From NCBI GenBank assembly GCA_015232455.1, contig JADFZQ010000007.1:1-64000 (forward strand): a stretch of DNA of 64,000 nt. The letters run 5' to 3'. The notes under the pieces were generated by a model. That model had not been told where the DNA came from. It made no database searches and was given only the letters and a program-made list of their open reading frames with translations. Both the position numbers and the translations under genes were made by a program. Of this stretch, positions 44,353 through 53,121 are shown piece by piece. The DNA is from Desulfamplus sp. (GTDB lineage: Bacteria > Desulfobacterota > Desulfobacteria > Desulfobacterales > Desulfobacteraceae). Position 1 is the first letter of the stretch. Every line of letters begins with the position of its first letter.

Positions 44353-45305
44353 TTGAAATAATAAAACGCCTTGAAATCATAAAAAATGGAATTGCCATTG
44401 AAGAGGTTGATCTTATTGAGTTGCAAATTGTTAAGCTCAAATCTCTCAAAATTGATGACGCTATCTTGGAGATTATTGAATCTCTTGAAAAAAGAGATTA
44501 TGCACAGGCTGTTAAAGCTATCAACGAGTATATCTATAATAACACTTCCGTAACTGTTTATGTTGATAGTGAATTATCTGCCTTGAGGTTAGAGTTAAAA
44601 CTTCTGAATGAAAAATTAGCAAAAACAGAGACTCAAAAAATAGAGTATCTCATGTTAATTGATAGTTTTTATAAGGGTTACACAATAGCTTTAGGGGATT
44701 ATATTCAAAATATTCTTGATGTTAAAAAGCAGATTGCCCAAAAACAGTTTGAACTAAATCCAGAAAAAGAGAGCAATAAAGAAGAATATGAGCAGGCAGA
44801 GGAAAAATACCAATCATTTGAAAAAGAGTTTAAAAAGACCGTAGAGGAAAAGACACCAGAGCTTTCAAGTGAAGATAAGGCGGAACTTAAAAAGTTATAC
44901 CTTGAATCTGCTAAAATGTGCCACCCTGACGCTGTAAGCGAGAACAAAGAGAAGGCTGAAGAGGTTTTTAAAAAGCTGAATGAGGCAAGAGAAAAAAACG
45001 ATCTCAAGACTGTTCGAGAGATATATGAATCATTGAAAAGAGGCGATGCTTTTGGTGTTGATTCTGAAAAAATAGATGATAAAGAGCTTTTAAAAGAAAA
45101 AATTGACTCACTAAAAAATAAGATTGCCGAAATTGAAAAAGAAATTGCAGATATTTTTGAGGACAGCACATATAAATTGATAGTCAGCTTAGATGATTGG
45201 GACGACTATTTTGACGATTTGAAAAAACAGTTAGAAAATGAACTTTTAGAGCTTCAACTCCAACGTGATAAGCTATGTCTAAAAGAATCTGATAATGGCA
45301 AATAG
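44349..45305 (+). CDS. Coiled-coil protein with J-domain-like motif
   Basis: The 318-residue protein is helical and strongly charged. Residues ~170-235 look like a DnaJ domain: ELKKLYLESAKMCHPDAVSEN with the HPD triplet, then EEVFKKLNEARE. Long coiled coils flank it (about 75-160 and 245-310). J domains recruit Hsp70. It shares a four-base ATGA overlap with the LRR gene, an unusual pairing; the LRR may select a client and the J domain call in DnaK, which is inference. Confidence 0.75.
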   Translation: MIEIIKRLEIIKNGIAIEEVDLIELQIVKLKSLKIDDAILEIIESLEKRDYAQAVKAINEYIYNNTSVTVYVDSELSALRLELKLLNEKLAKTETQKIEYLMLIDSFYKGYTIALGDYIQNILDVKKQIAQKQFELNPEKESNKEEYEQAEEKYQSFEKEFKKTVEEKTPELSSEDKAELKKLYLESAKMCHPDAVSENKEKAEEVFKKLNEAREKNDLKTVREIYESLKRGDAFGVDSEKIDDKELLKEKIDSLKNKIAEIEKEIADIFEDSTYKLIVSLDDWDDYFDDLKKQLENELLELQLQRDKLCLKESDNGK

Positions 45306-45447
45306 TGTAATTTCATAACCCAGCATTTCGAGGACAGCCCTACGGTGTGTTGGTTTTGTGGCTAATTTGTCTTGGCGGTCGTAAGAATCTGGTTAGTTAG
45401 CCTCTGATTATGACAATGAAGATAAAACTATGAGGTGGGATTTTTTT

Positions 45448-45834
45448 ATGTCAGATAAAGTAAAATATTGGATAGAATTGTCTGATTATGACATTGACAC
45501 AGCAGATGCAATGTTCAATACAAAACGTTATCTTTATGTTGGATTCATGGCTCACCAGTCCATTGAAAAGATAATTAAGGCTTATTATGTTAAAATTCAT
45601 GGAGAGACAGCACCATTCTCTCATAACCTTTCATATCTTGCTAAAGAAGCAAAAATATTCAACCAATTCTCAACAGAGCAGATATCCTTTCTCGATATTC
45701 TTGAACCATTGAACATCGAATGCAGATACCCTTCACATAAAGAACATTTGTTTAAGAGCTTAAATGAAAAGAGATGTAAAGAAATCTTGCATAATACAAA
45801 GGAACTCCAGCTATGGATCAAACAGAAGTTATAG
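45448..45834 (+). CDS. HEPN domain toxin of a HEPN-MNT pair
   Basis: The 128-residue HEPN protein begins MSDKVKYWIELSDYDIDTADAM and includes YVGFMAHQSIEKIIKAYY and IECRYPSHKEHLFKSL; the usual Rx4-6H catalytic motif appears only as a short RYPSH. HEPN toxins are RNases held in check by nucleotidyltransferase partners. ATG 45448 follows AGGTGG; the upstream ATG at 45430 overlaps that site. Its 3' end overlaps the MNT gene by 22 bases. Confidence 0.88.
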   Translation: MSDKVKYWIELSDYDIDTADAMFNTKRYLYVGFMAHQSIEKIIKAYYVKIHGETAPFSHNLSYLAKEAKIFNQFSTEQISFLDILEPLNIECRYPSHKEHLFKSLNEKRCKEILHNTKELQLWIKQKL

Positions 45835-46112
45835 CTAATCTGACAAAATATAAAAGCCTCGTAATGCAACATATGCCATTTGATAAAATGTTTCTTTTTG
45901 GTTCGTATGCAAAAGGAGAGCAGCATCAAGACAGCGATGTAGATGTAGCTATTGTAGTTGATGAAGTTAAAGGAGATTACCTTTTGACAAGGGCTTTGCT
46001 GTGGAAAATCAGAAGAGAAATTGATGACAGGATAGAGCCTGTTGTAATAGAGACAAATCATGATGAGAGTGGTTTTTTAGATGAAGTTATGAAATCTGGA
46101 ATCCTGATATAG
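45813..46112 (+). CDS. MNT nucleotidyltransferase antitoxin
   Basis: The 99-residue protein has the minimal nucleotidyltransferase motif FLFGSYAKGEQHQDSDVDVAIV (GSx10DxD) near residues 27-48. In MNT-HEPN systems this enzyme AMPylates or otherwise modifies the HEPN toxin to block it. It overlaps the HEPN gene. Confidence 0.9.
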   Translation: MDQTEVIANLTKYKSLVMQHMPFDKMFLFGSYAKGEQHQDSDVDVAIVVDEVKGDYLLTRALLWKIRREIDDRIEPVVIETNHDESGFLDEVMKSGILI

Positions 46113-46332
46113 CTTCTGTGAAATCGGGTTAATCTGTGATTCTGAATCAGGATTTACAGGATAGAAGGATAAGGCGGGATAAAGCAGAATCTTGAAAATC
46201 CGTTAATCTTGGCTATCCTGATCCTTCTGATTTTAAAGAATTGCAATTTTGAATAACATAATAAGGAGTTTTAATGCCTGAAATATGCAGGTTTTTAGGA
46301 ATCATAATAACAATCAACTATAGGGTGAAATA
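46113..46332. repeat. Intergenic stretch with degenerate GGATT/AATCC repeats
   Basis: About 220 bases with several related short words: AATCAGGATTTACAGGAT and GAAGGAT on one side, AATCCGTTAATCTTGG and TATCCTGATCCTTCTGAT on the other. They run roughly as an imperfect inverted repeat. This type of sequence often flanks HEPN-MNT and other mobile loci. No gene is evident inside. Confidence 0.5.
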
Positions 46333-46659
46333 ATGGAGAGCAGCATAGCTTCCCCAAAAACAGTATATGAACAACAACTTATCAATATTATCAGAAGATT
46401 GCCAAATGACAGAATATCTCAGGTTGTTGATTTTGCAAAATTTCTTGAGTTGCAACTTAAAGGCTTTTCTAATCTAAAATGTCAAAATGAACTTAAAGAG
46501 GATACAACTGAAGAAAATAATAGATGGGATAAATTATTGGCAAGAGATGATTCACAAATTTTGCTTGAAAAAATGGCTGACGAGGCATTAGCAGAAATTA
46601 ATGCGGGTTTGACAAAAACAATGGTTTTCACTCAAGATGTACAAATTAAACCTGAATGA
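46333..46659 (+). CDS. Antitoxin-like small protein (DUF2281-type N-terminus)
   Basis: The 108-residue protein has the segment LINIIRRLPNDRISQVVDFAKFLELQLKG, common in antitoxins of the DUF2281/RelB-like type, and an acidic C-terminal half. Its stop overlaps (ATGA) the start of a RelE-type toxin remnant, confirming a toxin-antitoxin arrangement. Confidence 0.7.
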   Translation: MESSIASPKTVYEQQLINIIRRLPNDRISQVVDFAKFLELQLKGFSNLKCQNELKEDTTEENNRWDKLLARDDSQILLEKMADEALAEINAGLTKTMVFTQDVQIKPE

Positions 46660-46808
46660 TTTCACAAACAACATCAAAATTTTGGGAATTATACTATAAA
46701 TTGCTTCTATCTGTTCAAGAGAAAGCGAATAAAGCATATCAAATGATGAACGCTGCCCGTGATGCCCTGAAAAATGAGCTGATGCTGGCATTGGGGGGTA
46801 GGAAATGA
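46656..46808 (+). pseudogene. RelE-family toxin N-terminus fused to unrelated tail
   Basis: The first 30 residues, MISQTTSKFWELYYKLLLSV..., match the start of RelE-type toxins. After KAYQM the frame continues with MNAARDALKNELMLALGGRK, unlike RelE and more like the C-terminus of a type I restriction-modification subunit or a neighbour gene. The next gene starts inside its stop (ATGA at 46805). This looks like a deletion join between a toxin and an R-M gene. Confidence 0.65.
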
Positions 46809-47899
46809 CTCCTGTAAATCAGATACTTCATGGGGAGTATACAGGACTTCTTGCGACAATAAAAAACCGGATTAGATCAGCACAAACACGGGCAATTTTG
46901 TCTGCCAATTCTGAATTGATCCGACTCTACTGGGAAATCGGGCAGATGATTGACTCTCGGCAGAAAAAGGAAGGATGGGGAGCCGGAGTTATTACACGTC
47001 TTGCACATGATCTGCACAATGAACTACCCGAAGAAAAGGGATTTTCCGAAAGAAATATCAAGCGGATGCTCGCGTTTTACCGAGAATATTCTTCATTGGA
47101 ACTTGTGCCACAACCTGTGGCACAATTAAAATCAATTCCAAAAGTGCCGCAAACTGAGGCAGTTTTTCCAGCGGACATTATACTTTCCCTGCCATGGGGA
47201 CATCATAGTGTTCTTATAGAAAAGGTCAAAGACCATAAAACCCGCCGCTGGTATATGGAAGCTGTTCTTAAAAATGGGTGGAGCCGAAATGTTCTGGTAA
47301 TGCAGATAGAATCCGCAGCCCATCATCGTTACGGGAAATCAGCATCAAATTTTGCACTGCGTTTACCTTCCCCTGATTCGGATCTTGTTCAGCAGACACT
47401 CAAGGATCCTTACATCTTTGATTTTCTCACCCTTGAATCTGGATTCCATGAGCGGGAGTTGGAAACACAACTTGTTGCCCATTTAGAAAAGTTTCTGCTT
47501 GAACTCGGGCAGGGGTTTGCCTTTGTTGGTCGGCAGTATCATCTTGATATAGGCGATCAGGATTTTTATATCGATCTCCTCTTCTACCATCTAAAACTAC
47601 GCTGCTATATGGTTATTGAACTCAAAAAGGGTAAGTTTAAACCTGAATATGCAGGAAAAATGAACTTCTATTGCAGCGTGGTTGATGATCTGCTCCGTCA
47701 CGAGTCCGACAAACCGACTATCGGTCTTATTCTCTGTCAGCAGTCCAACCGTATTCTGGCGGAATATGCTCTCAGGGGTATAGAAAAACCTATTGGTGTT
47801 TCTGAATTTGAGCTGACACGGGCTTTACCCAAGGAATTTCAATCCAGCCTGCCAAGTATTGAACAGATAGAAAAAGAGCTGGAGGGCAAAGATGACTGA
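46805..47899 (+). CDS. DUF1016 (YhcG-type) PDDEXK nuclease
   Basis: The 364-residue protein has the DUF1016 N-terminal part (RLYWEIGQMIDSRQKKEGWGAGVITRLAHDLHNELPEEKGFSERNIKRM) and the C-terminal nuclease part (FAFVGRQYHLDIGDQDFYIDLLFYHLKLRCYMVIELKKGKFKPEYAGKM) with the PD-(D/E)xK-like DFYIDLLFY...IELKKG. YhcG proteins accompany type I restriction-modification loci, and an hsdS remnant follows in the next frame with an 8-base overlap. Confidence 0.9.
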   Translation: MTPVNQILHGEYTGLLATIKNRIRSAQTRAILSANSELIRLYWEIGQMIDSRQKKEGWGAGVITRLAHDLHNELPEEKGFSERNIKRMLAFYREYSSLELVPQPVAQLKSIPKVPQTEAVFPADIILSLPWGHHSVLIEKVKDHKTRRWYMEAVLKNGWSRNVLVMQIESAAHHRYGKSASNFALRLPSPDSDLVQQTLKDPYIFDFLTLESGFHERELETQLVAHLEKFLLELGQGFAFVGRQYHLDIGDQDFYIDLLFYHLKLRCYMVIELKKGKFKPEYAGKMNFYCSVVDDLLRHESDKPTIGLILCQQSNRILAEYALRGIEKPIGVSEFELTRALPKEFQSSLPSIEQIEKELEGKDD

Positions 47900-48221
47900 A
47901 CTGCTTGGACTATTACAAAAATACTTCGACACTGCTTTAGGAAGCCCCGATGGAGTAAAAAAACTGCGTAAACTGATTCTCACCCTTGCCATGCAGGGCA
48001 AACTGGTAAAACAAGACCCCAACGACCAGCCAGCAAGCGAGCTTTTGAAAGAGATACAGGCGGAGAAGGAGCGGTTGATTAAAGAAGGAAAAATCAAAAA
48101 GCAGAAAGAACTGCCACCAATAAAGACAGAAGAATTGCCTTATGAAGTGCCGAAGGGGTGGGTTTGGACGAGGTTGGGGGAAATTTTTTCATTAAGGTGT
48201 AGTGAATTTCTCTTGTTTTAA
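47892..48221 (+). pseudogene. Truncated type I restriction specificity subunit HsdS
   Basis: The 109-residue frame begins LLQKYFDTALGSPDGVKKLRKLILTLAMQGKLVKQD and reaches YEVPKGWVWTRLGEIF, the standard start of an HsdS target-recognition domain. After that it breaks off into unrelated residues and stops. HsdM and HsdR are not present. The remnant marks a decayed type I restriction-modification locus. Confidence 0.82.
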
Positions 48222-48309
48222 AGTGGGCTTTTGACCATAAAAAAGAGTTGATGGATAACTGGGAACTTGCAAAAACCAAATATGAACAACAACTTATCGG
48301 TTAAAGAGT

Positions 48310-49002
48310 ATGTTTATTCAAGATAAACACTGGAATATGATTCCTAATAAAAGATTGGCAAAATACTTAGCTATCCGTGAAGTTCCTTCATTAGTTTACG
48401 AAGCTGTGAATCTTGAAGGAGTTGCTATGACACTCCCTGAAATTCAAACTATACTAGATGGCATCACTGTTGGCGGGCATAAGATAAGTGATCAGAATAT
48501 GGTAATAAATCAGGCAGATACGTGGAAACTTATTTTTAAATTAATTGATGAGAACAAATTTGGATTTAAGAAAAATATTGCACTTGAACTTCATAAAACA
48601 GCAGGAAAAGAAGAAGCCTTTGAATGGGGTGTTTTTCGTTCAGGCAATGTTTTTATTAGTGGTTCAGATTATGAACCGCCTCCGCCTGAAAAGTTAGATG
48701 AAATTTGGCTAAAAACAGAATTAGAAATTGATTCTATCTTTGATGTATATGATAAAGCTATTTCGGCGTTTTTGAAAATGGCGAGAATTCAATTTTTTTG
48801 GGATGTAAATAAGCGTATGGGGCGATTTATGATGAATGGTATTCTGTTGAATGAAGGTTATCCAATTATAAATGTTCCAGTAAAACGTCAACTTGAATTC
48901 AATAAATTAATGTTGGAGTTTTATTCTTCAAATAACATGGAAGCTATGAATATGTTTTTACGGTCTTGTATTAATGATAAAATTATTGCAAATTTTAAGT
49001 AG
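48310..49002 (+). CDS. Fic-family protein with altered active-site motif
   Basis: The 230-residue Fic/DOC-fold protein has a Fic motif that reads IQFFWDVNKRMGRFMMNG, where the canonical form is HPFxxGN(K/G)RxGR. The catalytic His is replaced by Gln and Pro by Phe, although NKRxGR is kept. A VFRSGNVFISGSDYEPPPPEKL segment matches the Fic flap. It may be a non-AMPylating Fic or one with a different reaction. It lies after the decayed R-M genes. Confidence 0.8.
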   Translation: MFIQDKHWNMIPNKRLAKYLAIREVPSLVYEAVNLEGVAMTLPEIQTILDGITVGGHKISDQNMVINQADTWKLIFKLIDENKFGFKKNIALELHKTAGKEEAFEWGVFRSGNVFISGSDYEPPPPEKLDEIWLKTELEIDSIFDVYDKAISAFLKMARIQFFWDVNKRMGRFMMNGILLNEGYPIINVPVKRQLEFNKLMLEFYSSNNMEAMNMFLRSCINDKIIANFK

Positions 49003-49081
49003 ATACTTACTGTATGACCCATAACAGTATAATTTAATTATACATATTTAATAATAAGGATTAAACAATAAGGAGAAAAAA

Positions 49082-49573
49082 ATGTCTTACAATTTTAACG
49101 CAGATGAAATTTTTGCAGTGGCAATAAGGATTGAGGAAAATGGAGCAGCATTTTACAGAAAAGCTGCAACTCTTCAGAAAGAAGCAGAAAACCAGAAGTT
49201 TTTGAACCAGCTTGCAAAGATGGAAGATAACCACAAAACATCTTTTGAGAAAATGAAAAAAGAGCTTTCTGAAATGGAGAAAGGAAGCACAGTGTTTGAT
49301 CCTGAGGAAGAACTTGGGCTTTATTTAACTGCTATGGCTGATACGCACGGTGGTGAGGGAGACCCAAAAGTTGCAGATAGCCTGACTGAAAACCAACCCA
49401 TGAAAGATATTTTAAATATCGCCATTGGTCTTGAGAAAGAGTCAATATTGTTCTATTTGGGAATAAAAAATCTTCTTCCTCCAAAATATGGTCAAGATAA
49501 GATAGATGATATAATAAAGGAAGAACAAAAACATATTGCCCAGTTGAACACTTTTCTTAAAAGGCTTAATTAA
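49082..49573 (+). CDS. Ferritin-like/rubrerythrin-type diiron protein
   Basis: The 163-residue four-helix protein has Glu and His ligands in two helices: IRIEENGAAFYRKAA and MEDNHKTSFEKM in the first half, IGLEKESILFYLGI and EEQKHIAQLNTF in the second. That matches the ferritin-like diiron pattern (E...ExxH twice). No rubredoxin domain is present. Such proteins help anaerobes handle peroxide. AAGGAG ribosome site; a palindrome copy follows the gene. Confidence 0.85.
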   Translation: MSYNFNADEIFAVAIRIEENGAAFYRKAATLQKEAENQKFLNQLAKMEDNHKTSFEKMKKELSEMEKGSTVFDPEEELGLYLTAMADTHGGEGDPKVADSLTENQPMKDILNIAIGLEKESILFYLGIKNLLPPKYGQDKIDDIIKEEQKHIAQLNTFLKRLN

Positions 49574-49599
49574 TACTTCTGTATTGTAGAAAATAAAAA

Positions 49600-49632
49600 A
49601 GATTTGACAACTTTTAAAAAGTTGTCAAATCT
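49600..49632. repeat. Copy 3 of the dispersed palindrome
   Basis: AGATTTGACAACTTTT (49600-49615), a central A and AAAAGTTGTCAAATCT (49617-49632). It is identical to the copy at 30257 except for the centre base. It lies between the convergent rubrerythrin-like gene (plus) and ABC exporter (minus), a place for a bidirectional terminator. Confidence 0.93.
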
Positions 49633-49666
49633 TGCTTGAAATTAAATCTATCCCAATTATTTATCC

Positions 49667-51295
49667 CTATAACACCTCAACAAATTTGCCATACTCCATC
49701 TTTATTATCCTATCTGCAAATTTAAAATATCTATCATCATGGCTTACTGCTATTACTGTTTTACCATCTTTTTTCATCTGCTGAAGAAGAGTTGTGTAAA
49801 AGAATTCTCTGAAAATGGGATCCTGATCCGCTGCCCACTCATCGAATAAGCAGATAGGTCTTTTTTCAAGAAGTGCAACGATCATTGCAAGGCGTTTTCG
49901 CTGACCTGTTGAGAGATTGATATTTGTAAATCCTCTATCAATAAATTCAGTTTTTTTGTCTAACTGCATTACTTTAAGAAGTTGAAATACCTGCTCCTCA
50001 TCAATATCATCTAACCCATATAGCTTATCAAAAAGGTGGAAATCACCAAATATCACTGAAAATAGCTCTCGATAGGCTGGATATGTAATTTTATTTATCT
50101 GTGTTGAACCATCAAGGATAATGTTTCCAGAAGCTGGGTAGTAAAGACCTGCCAAAAGTTTCATTAAAGAGGATTTACCACTGCCGTTTCCTCCAACAAT
50201 AAAGATAGTTTCTCCTTGTTTTACAGATAGATTCAATGGTCCAAGAGTGAAAAGAGGTGTATTATTTGCGTCAAGGTATGAAAAATTTAGATTTTCAAAG
50301 TCAATTGTCTCAAATGATGTGATTTTCCTAACAGGAATAGGTGTCTCTACTTTGTAAGGTTTTGATGCCTCATCTAACCGTTTCTCAAGTGAGTATATAT
50401 TTTCTACGGCAATATTTGCTCTACTGATAAGAGGTATTGCAGAGACAACCATGTTTGCAGGTCCTATTATAAACAGCACTGCTGTGGTAACTTTTATCAA
50501 AATAGAGCCTGATATATAATCAAATTTAGGAAGAAGAAATACAATAATTGCAAGAAGGGTGTAAAAAAAGACTTGAGAAAACATAATTTCAGTTACAAAA
50601 CGAAATCCTGTTCTAACTTTAAGTTTTTCTGTCTCATCTGCTACTATTTTCAAAAACCCAAAGTAATCATCGCTCTTTTTGCGATTCATCTTAAGCTCTT
50701 TAAAACCATCTAAAGTGTTATAAAGCAGCTCAAAGAATTTTGTCTCTTTTAGCGTTGTCTCTCTAAGTTCGCTATCAATCTCTTTTTGATGAAGAATAAA
50801 AGAAAAAATACCAGCAGATATTGCAATCACTGTGGTAAAAAAAGCAAGTTTAGATAGATAGCCAAGGTAAAATAGGCAAAAAATCAGAACAATTCCAGAT
50901 TGGCAAGCATTAATAATTACGACAACAGATTCAGATATTAGATTGGTATTTTGGGTAATCAAGGTATATATTTCTGATTTTCCAATATTTTCAAGGAATA
51001 GTAGCTCAGAATCTCTTATTTTATCTGCAATTCGCACACGTATTTTACTTATGACTACTTCAGCAATTCTTGTTGATTCTGTTAATGCGTGCCGTTTACC
51101 AATCACCGCAATTGCAAAACTTATTGCAAACATAAAAAGATATTTTATATACCACGAATCTTTTGTACCAGCAGATGCCGCATTTGTAATGATTCCAAGT
51201 ATCAAGCCCTGAAAAGTCCCTGAGATCAATGCCATAGTCAATACAAGATTACCAGATATACTTGACTCTTTTTTGTATAATGTTAGTAGATTCAT
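49667..51295 (-). CDS. Cyclic-peptide-export-type ABC transporter (ATPase and permease in one)
   Basis: The 542-residue protein has six spans (about residues 15-280) and a C-terminal ATPase: Walker A GGNGSGKSSLMKLLAG near 357, signature LSTGQRKRLAM, Walker B CLFDEWAADQD, H-loop VSHDDRYF. The WAADQDPIFREFFY and ADRIIKMEYGK features are typical of the SyrD/PvdE-like exporters of siderophore or cyclic lipopeptide precursors. No peptide synthetase is nearby, so substrate is unknown. Confidence 0.85.
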   Translation of the reverse strand: MNLLTLYKKESSISGNLVLTMALISGTFQGLILGIITNAASAGTKDSWYIKYLFMFAISFAIAVIGKRHALTESTRIAEVVISKIRVRIADKIRDSELLFLENIGKSEIYTLITQNTNLISESVVVIINACQSGIVLIFCLFYLGYLSKLAFFTTVIAISAGIFSFILHQKEIDSELRETTLKETKFFELLYNTLDGFKELKMNRKKSDDYFGFLKIVADETEKLKVRTGFRFVTEIMFSQVFFYTLLAIIVFLLPKFDYISGSILIKVTTAVLFIIGPANMVVSAIPLISRANIAVENIYSLEKRLDEASKPYKVETPIPVRKITSFETIDFENLNFSYLDANNTPLFTLGPLNLSVKQGETIFIVGGNGSGKSSLMKLLAGLYYPASGNIILDGSTQINKITYPAYRELFSVIFGDFHLFDKLYGLDDIDEEQVFQLLKVMQLDKKTEFIDRGFTNINLSTGQRKRLAMIVALLEKRPICLFDEWAADQDPIFREFFYTTLLQQMKKDGKTVIAVSHDDRYFKFADRIIKMEYGKFVEVL

Positions 51296-51399
51296 TATAA
51301 AATTACCATTATCATTAAATAGTTTATGTTATGAAATCAAACCCTTGAGCTAACTATCATTTAAGTTTTTATCAGTCAAACAATAAAATAGTCTTATCG

Positions 51400-51840
51400 C
51401 TACTTCTTAAACCTCTCCTCAAAATTCAATTTAAAGATATCTTTCCTCTTTTCAGGGTCAAAATCAAGAAGAGTCCCACCAGATTCAAAGTGTTGAATAA
51501 AAACGGCTCCGATAGAGTATGTTACAGCAGCAGAGACAGTAGGCATAATAAAAGGAGTGGTTAGTGAACCCAATATTGGAATGGTTTTTATGCTGCTTAT
51601 CAATACTCCTTTTGCAAGGGTAGATGCAGATAATGTGCTTAAAAGTGAGAGAATAATTGCCTTAGCTCTATCATTTGAAAATGGGGTATTGTAGTGTTTA
51701 GATAGCTTTGAAAGCATTTTCAACTGAACTCCTGTAACTGCTGCAATATCAACAACAAAAAGAGGTATTAACCCTGCCCCCATAGACCACCACATATAAT
51801 CTTTTACAATTTTTCTTGACTGCTCTAATCTCTCATTCAT
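51400..51840 (-). CDS. DUF697-like membrane protein
   Basis: The 146-residue protein has two hydrophobic helical segments (GAGLIPLFVVDIAAVTGVQL; a second at about residues 80-115 with TIPILGSLTTPFIMPTVSAAV), the mark of the DUF697/YcjF family. ATG 51840 follows GGAGA by 6 bases; an in-frame ATG at 51879 lacks such a site. DUF697 proteins associate with GTPases; none is adjacent here, though a DUF3482 GTPase occurs at 8.5 kb. Confidence 0.75.
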   Translation of the reverse strand: MNERLEQSRKIVKDYMWWSMGAGLIPLFVVDIAAVTGVQLKMLSKLSKHYNTPFSNDRAKAIILSLLSTLSASTLAKGVLISSIKTIPILGSLTTPFIMPTVSAAVTYSIGAVFIQHFESGGTLLDFDPEKRKDIFKLNFEERFKK

Positions 51841-51988
51841 ATATTTCTCTCCAATTAATGGAACATATCTTACTATCAATAAAGGTCTAACAACTTTGCT
51901 TCTTGTATTTTAAGTGCCTTTATCATATCTTTGTTTTGCTTTCAATATAGCACAAGAACATCAATATAACATTAGGAATATAATTAGA

Positions 51989-52006
51989 GACGACCAATTG
52001 GTCGTC
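51989..52006. promoter_or_regulatory. Perfect 18-bp palindrome GACGACCAATTGGTCGTC
   Basis: An exact dyad-symmetric 18-mer in the intergenic region between the divergent DUF697 gene and the 316-residue hypothetical. Its GC-rich arms stand out from the AT-rich surroundings, suggesting a dimeric repressor site. Confidence 0.6.
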
Positions 52007-52125
52007 CTTAAAGCTATATTAATTGCAAAGTTAGTGTTCATAGCCCGCCCTGCGTGGAGGGTTTCATTAAAATTACTGAACAAGAATATACGCAGCTTGC
52101 TGCTATTTAAGGTGGGACTAATTTT

Positions 52126-53076
52126 ATGGGAAGTGCATTTATTAAAGGATTAATTAATGAAAAGAGCGATTCACTAACAACTCAGCTTAGTTTGTGGCAT
52201 CATTTAACTCTTAGAAATATTTTACAGAGAAAATTTACAGGTTGGATAACTAAAAGCGATCATCTTGAGGATTTTCTCCAAAAGCGATCACAAGCAGCAG
52301 GAGAACTTGATTCCATGACTCTTAGAACATGGAAGTTAAATGAGATTATGCAGTTTTTCAAGATTCCTATTCCAGAAGAGCTTGATCTATCTTCATTGAA
52401 TACAATTGGTATAGAGATTGAAGTTCAATCAACAGCTCTACTCAGAAAGATAGATAAAGATTTTAGTGGTAGTTCTCCTGATGATATGGTTAGACACCTT
52501 TTAATAAAAATAATAGAAAATTTTTCTAAGCAATTAAAGGATAAAGATAGTAAAATCCAAGAAGAGACAATTAAAAAAGTGATTGAGATTTTGCAATCTA
52601 TGCCAATAGACCAGCAAGAGGTGTTAAAAGGGCTTCTATCAATTGAGGAGTTTTCACCTGATGTTATTCGTAACGCAATTTTTGACCATTCATTAACCAC
52701 TGCATTAAACTCTTTTATGATGATGGTCAAATATACTGTTTATTATGAGGTTGCAAAAATTGCTGTTGTGCTATCTGGTGCTTTAACTTTATATCTTGCC
52801 AAGCCGTACTTTAGGGCATTAATTCCATTGGTACTTTTCATTTTCAGCCCAATTGCAATGGCTACAATAGGGATTGGCTTAACTTGGTGGACAGATTACT
52901 ACACAAATAGGCAAATTAAATCTTTTCTCCTGCCAATAATGGTGATGAGTTCTATTCTTGAGTCTGTTCAAAATCAAGAGATACCTTACAGTGAGGATAA
53001 TGACAAAAAAGTGAACGAATTCATAATCTTTTATAATCAGAGGTATAACAACAAATCTTCTGAGACCAATATTTAG
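52126..53076 (+). CDS. Hypothetical protein with two C-terminal membrane spans
   Basis: The 316-residue protein has a soluble helical N-terminal ~200 residues (SLWHHLTLRNILQRKF; coiled region KQLKDKDSKIQEETIKKVIEIL) followed by two spans (about 212-232 and 238-262) and a short cytosolic tail. I do not recognise a family. The shape resembles regulators or effectors anchored by a hairpin. It diverges from the DUF697 gene, so the two may share regulation. Confidence 0.65.
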   Translation: MGSAFIKGLINEKSDSLTTQLSLWHHLTLRNILQRKFTGWITKSDHLEDFLQKRSQAAGELDSMTLRTWKLNEIMQFFKIPIPEELDLSSLNTIGIEIEVQSTALLRKIDKDFSGSSPDDMVRHLLIKIIENFSKQLKDKDSKIQEETIKKVIEILQSMPIDQQEVLKGLLSIEEFSPDVIRNAIFDHSLTTALNSFMMMVKYTVYYEVAKIAVVLSGALTLYLAKPYFRALIPLVLFIFSPIAMATIGIGLTWWTDYYTNRQIKSFLLPIMVMSSILESVQNQEIPYSEDNDKKVNEFIIFYNQRYNNKSSETNI

Positions 53077-53121
53077 AACTTTTTACTTTAATGGCAATAC
53101 TCATTCTAAAGAACTTTTATC

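Noticed and set aside
45306-45447. Possible tRNA in the gap before the HEPN gene
   Set aside because: No T-loop GTTCGAATC-like sequence or cloverleaf pairing could be found.
48094-48303. UGA or frameshift read-through to extend HsdS
   Set aside because: After the first motif the residues no longer resemble HsdS in any frame, so this is a deletion rather than recoding.
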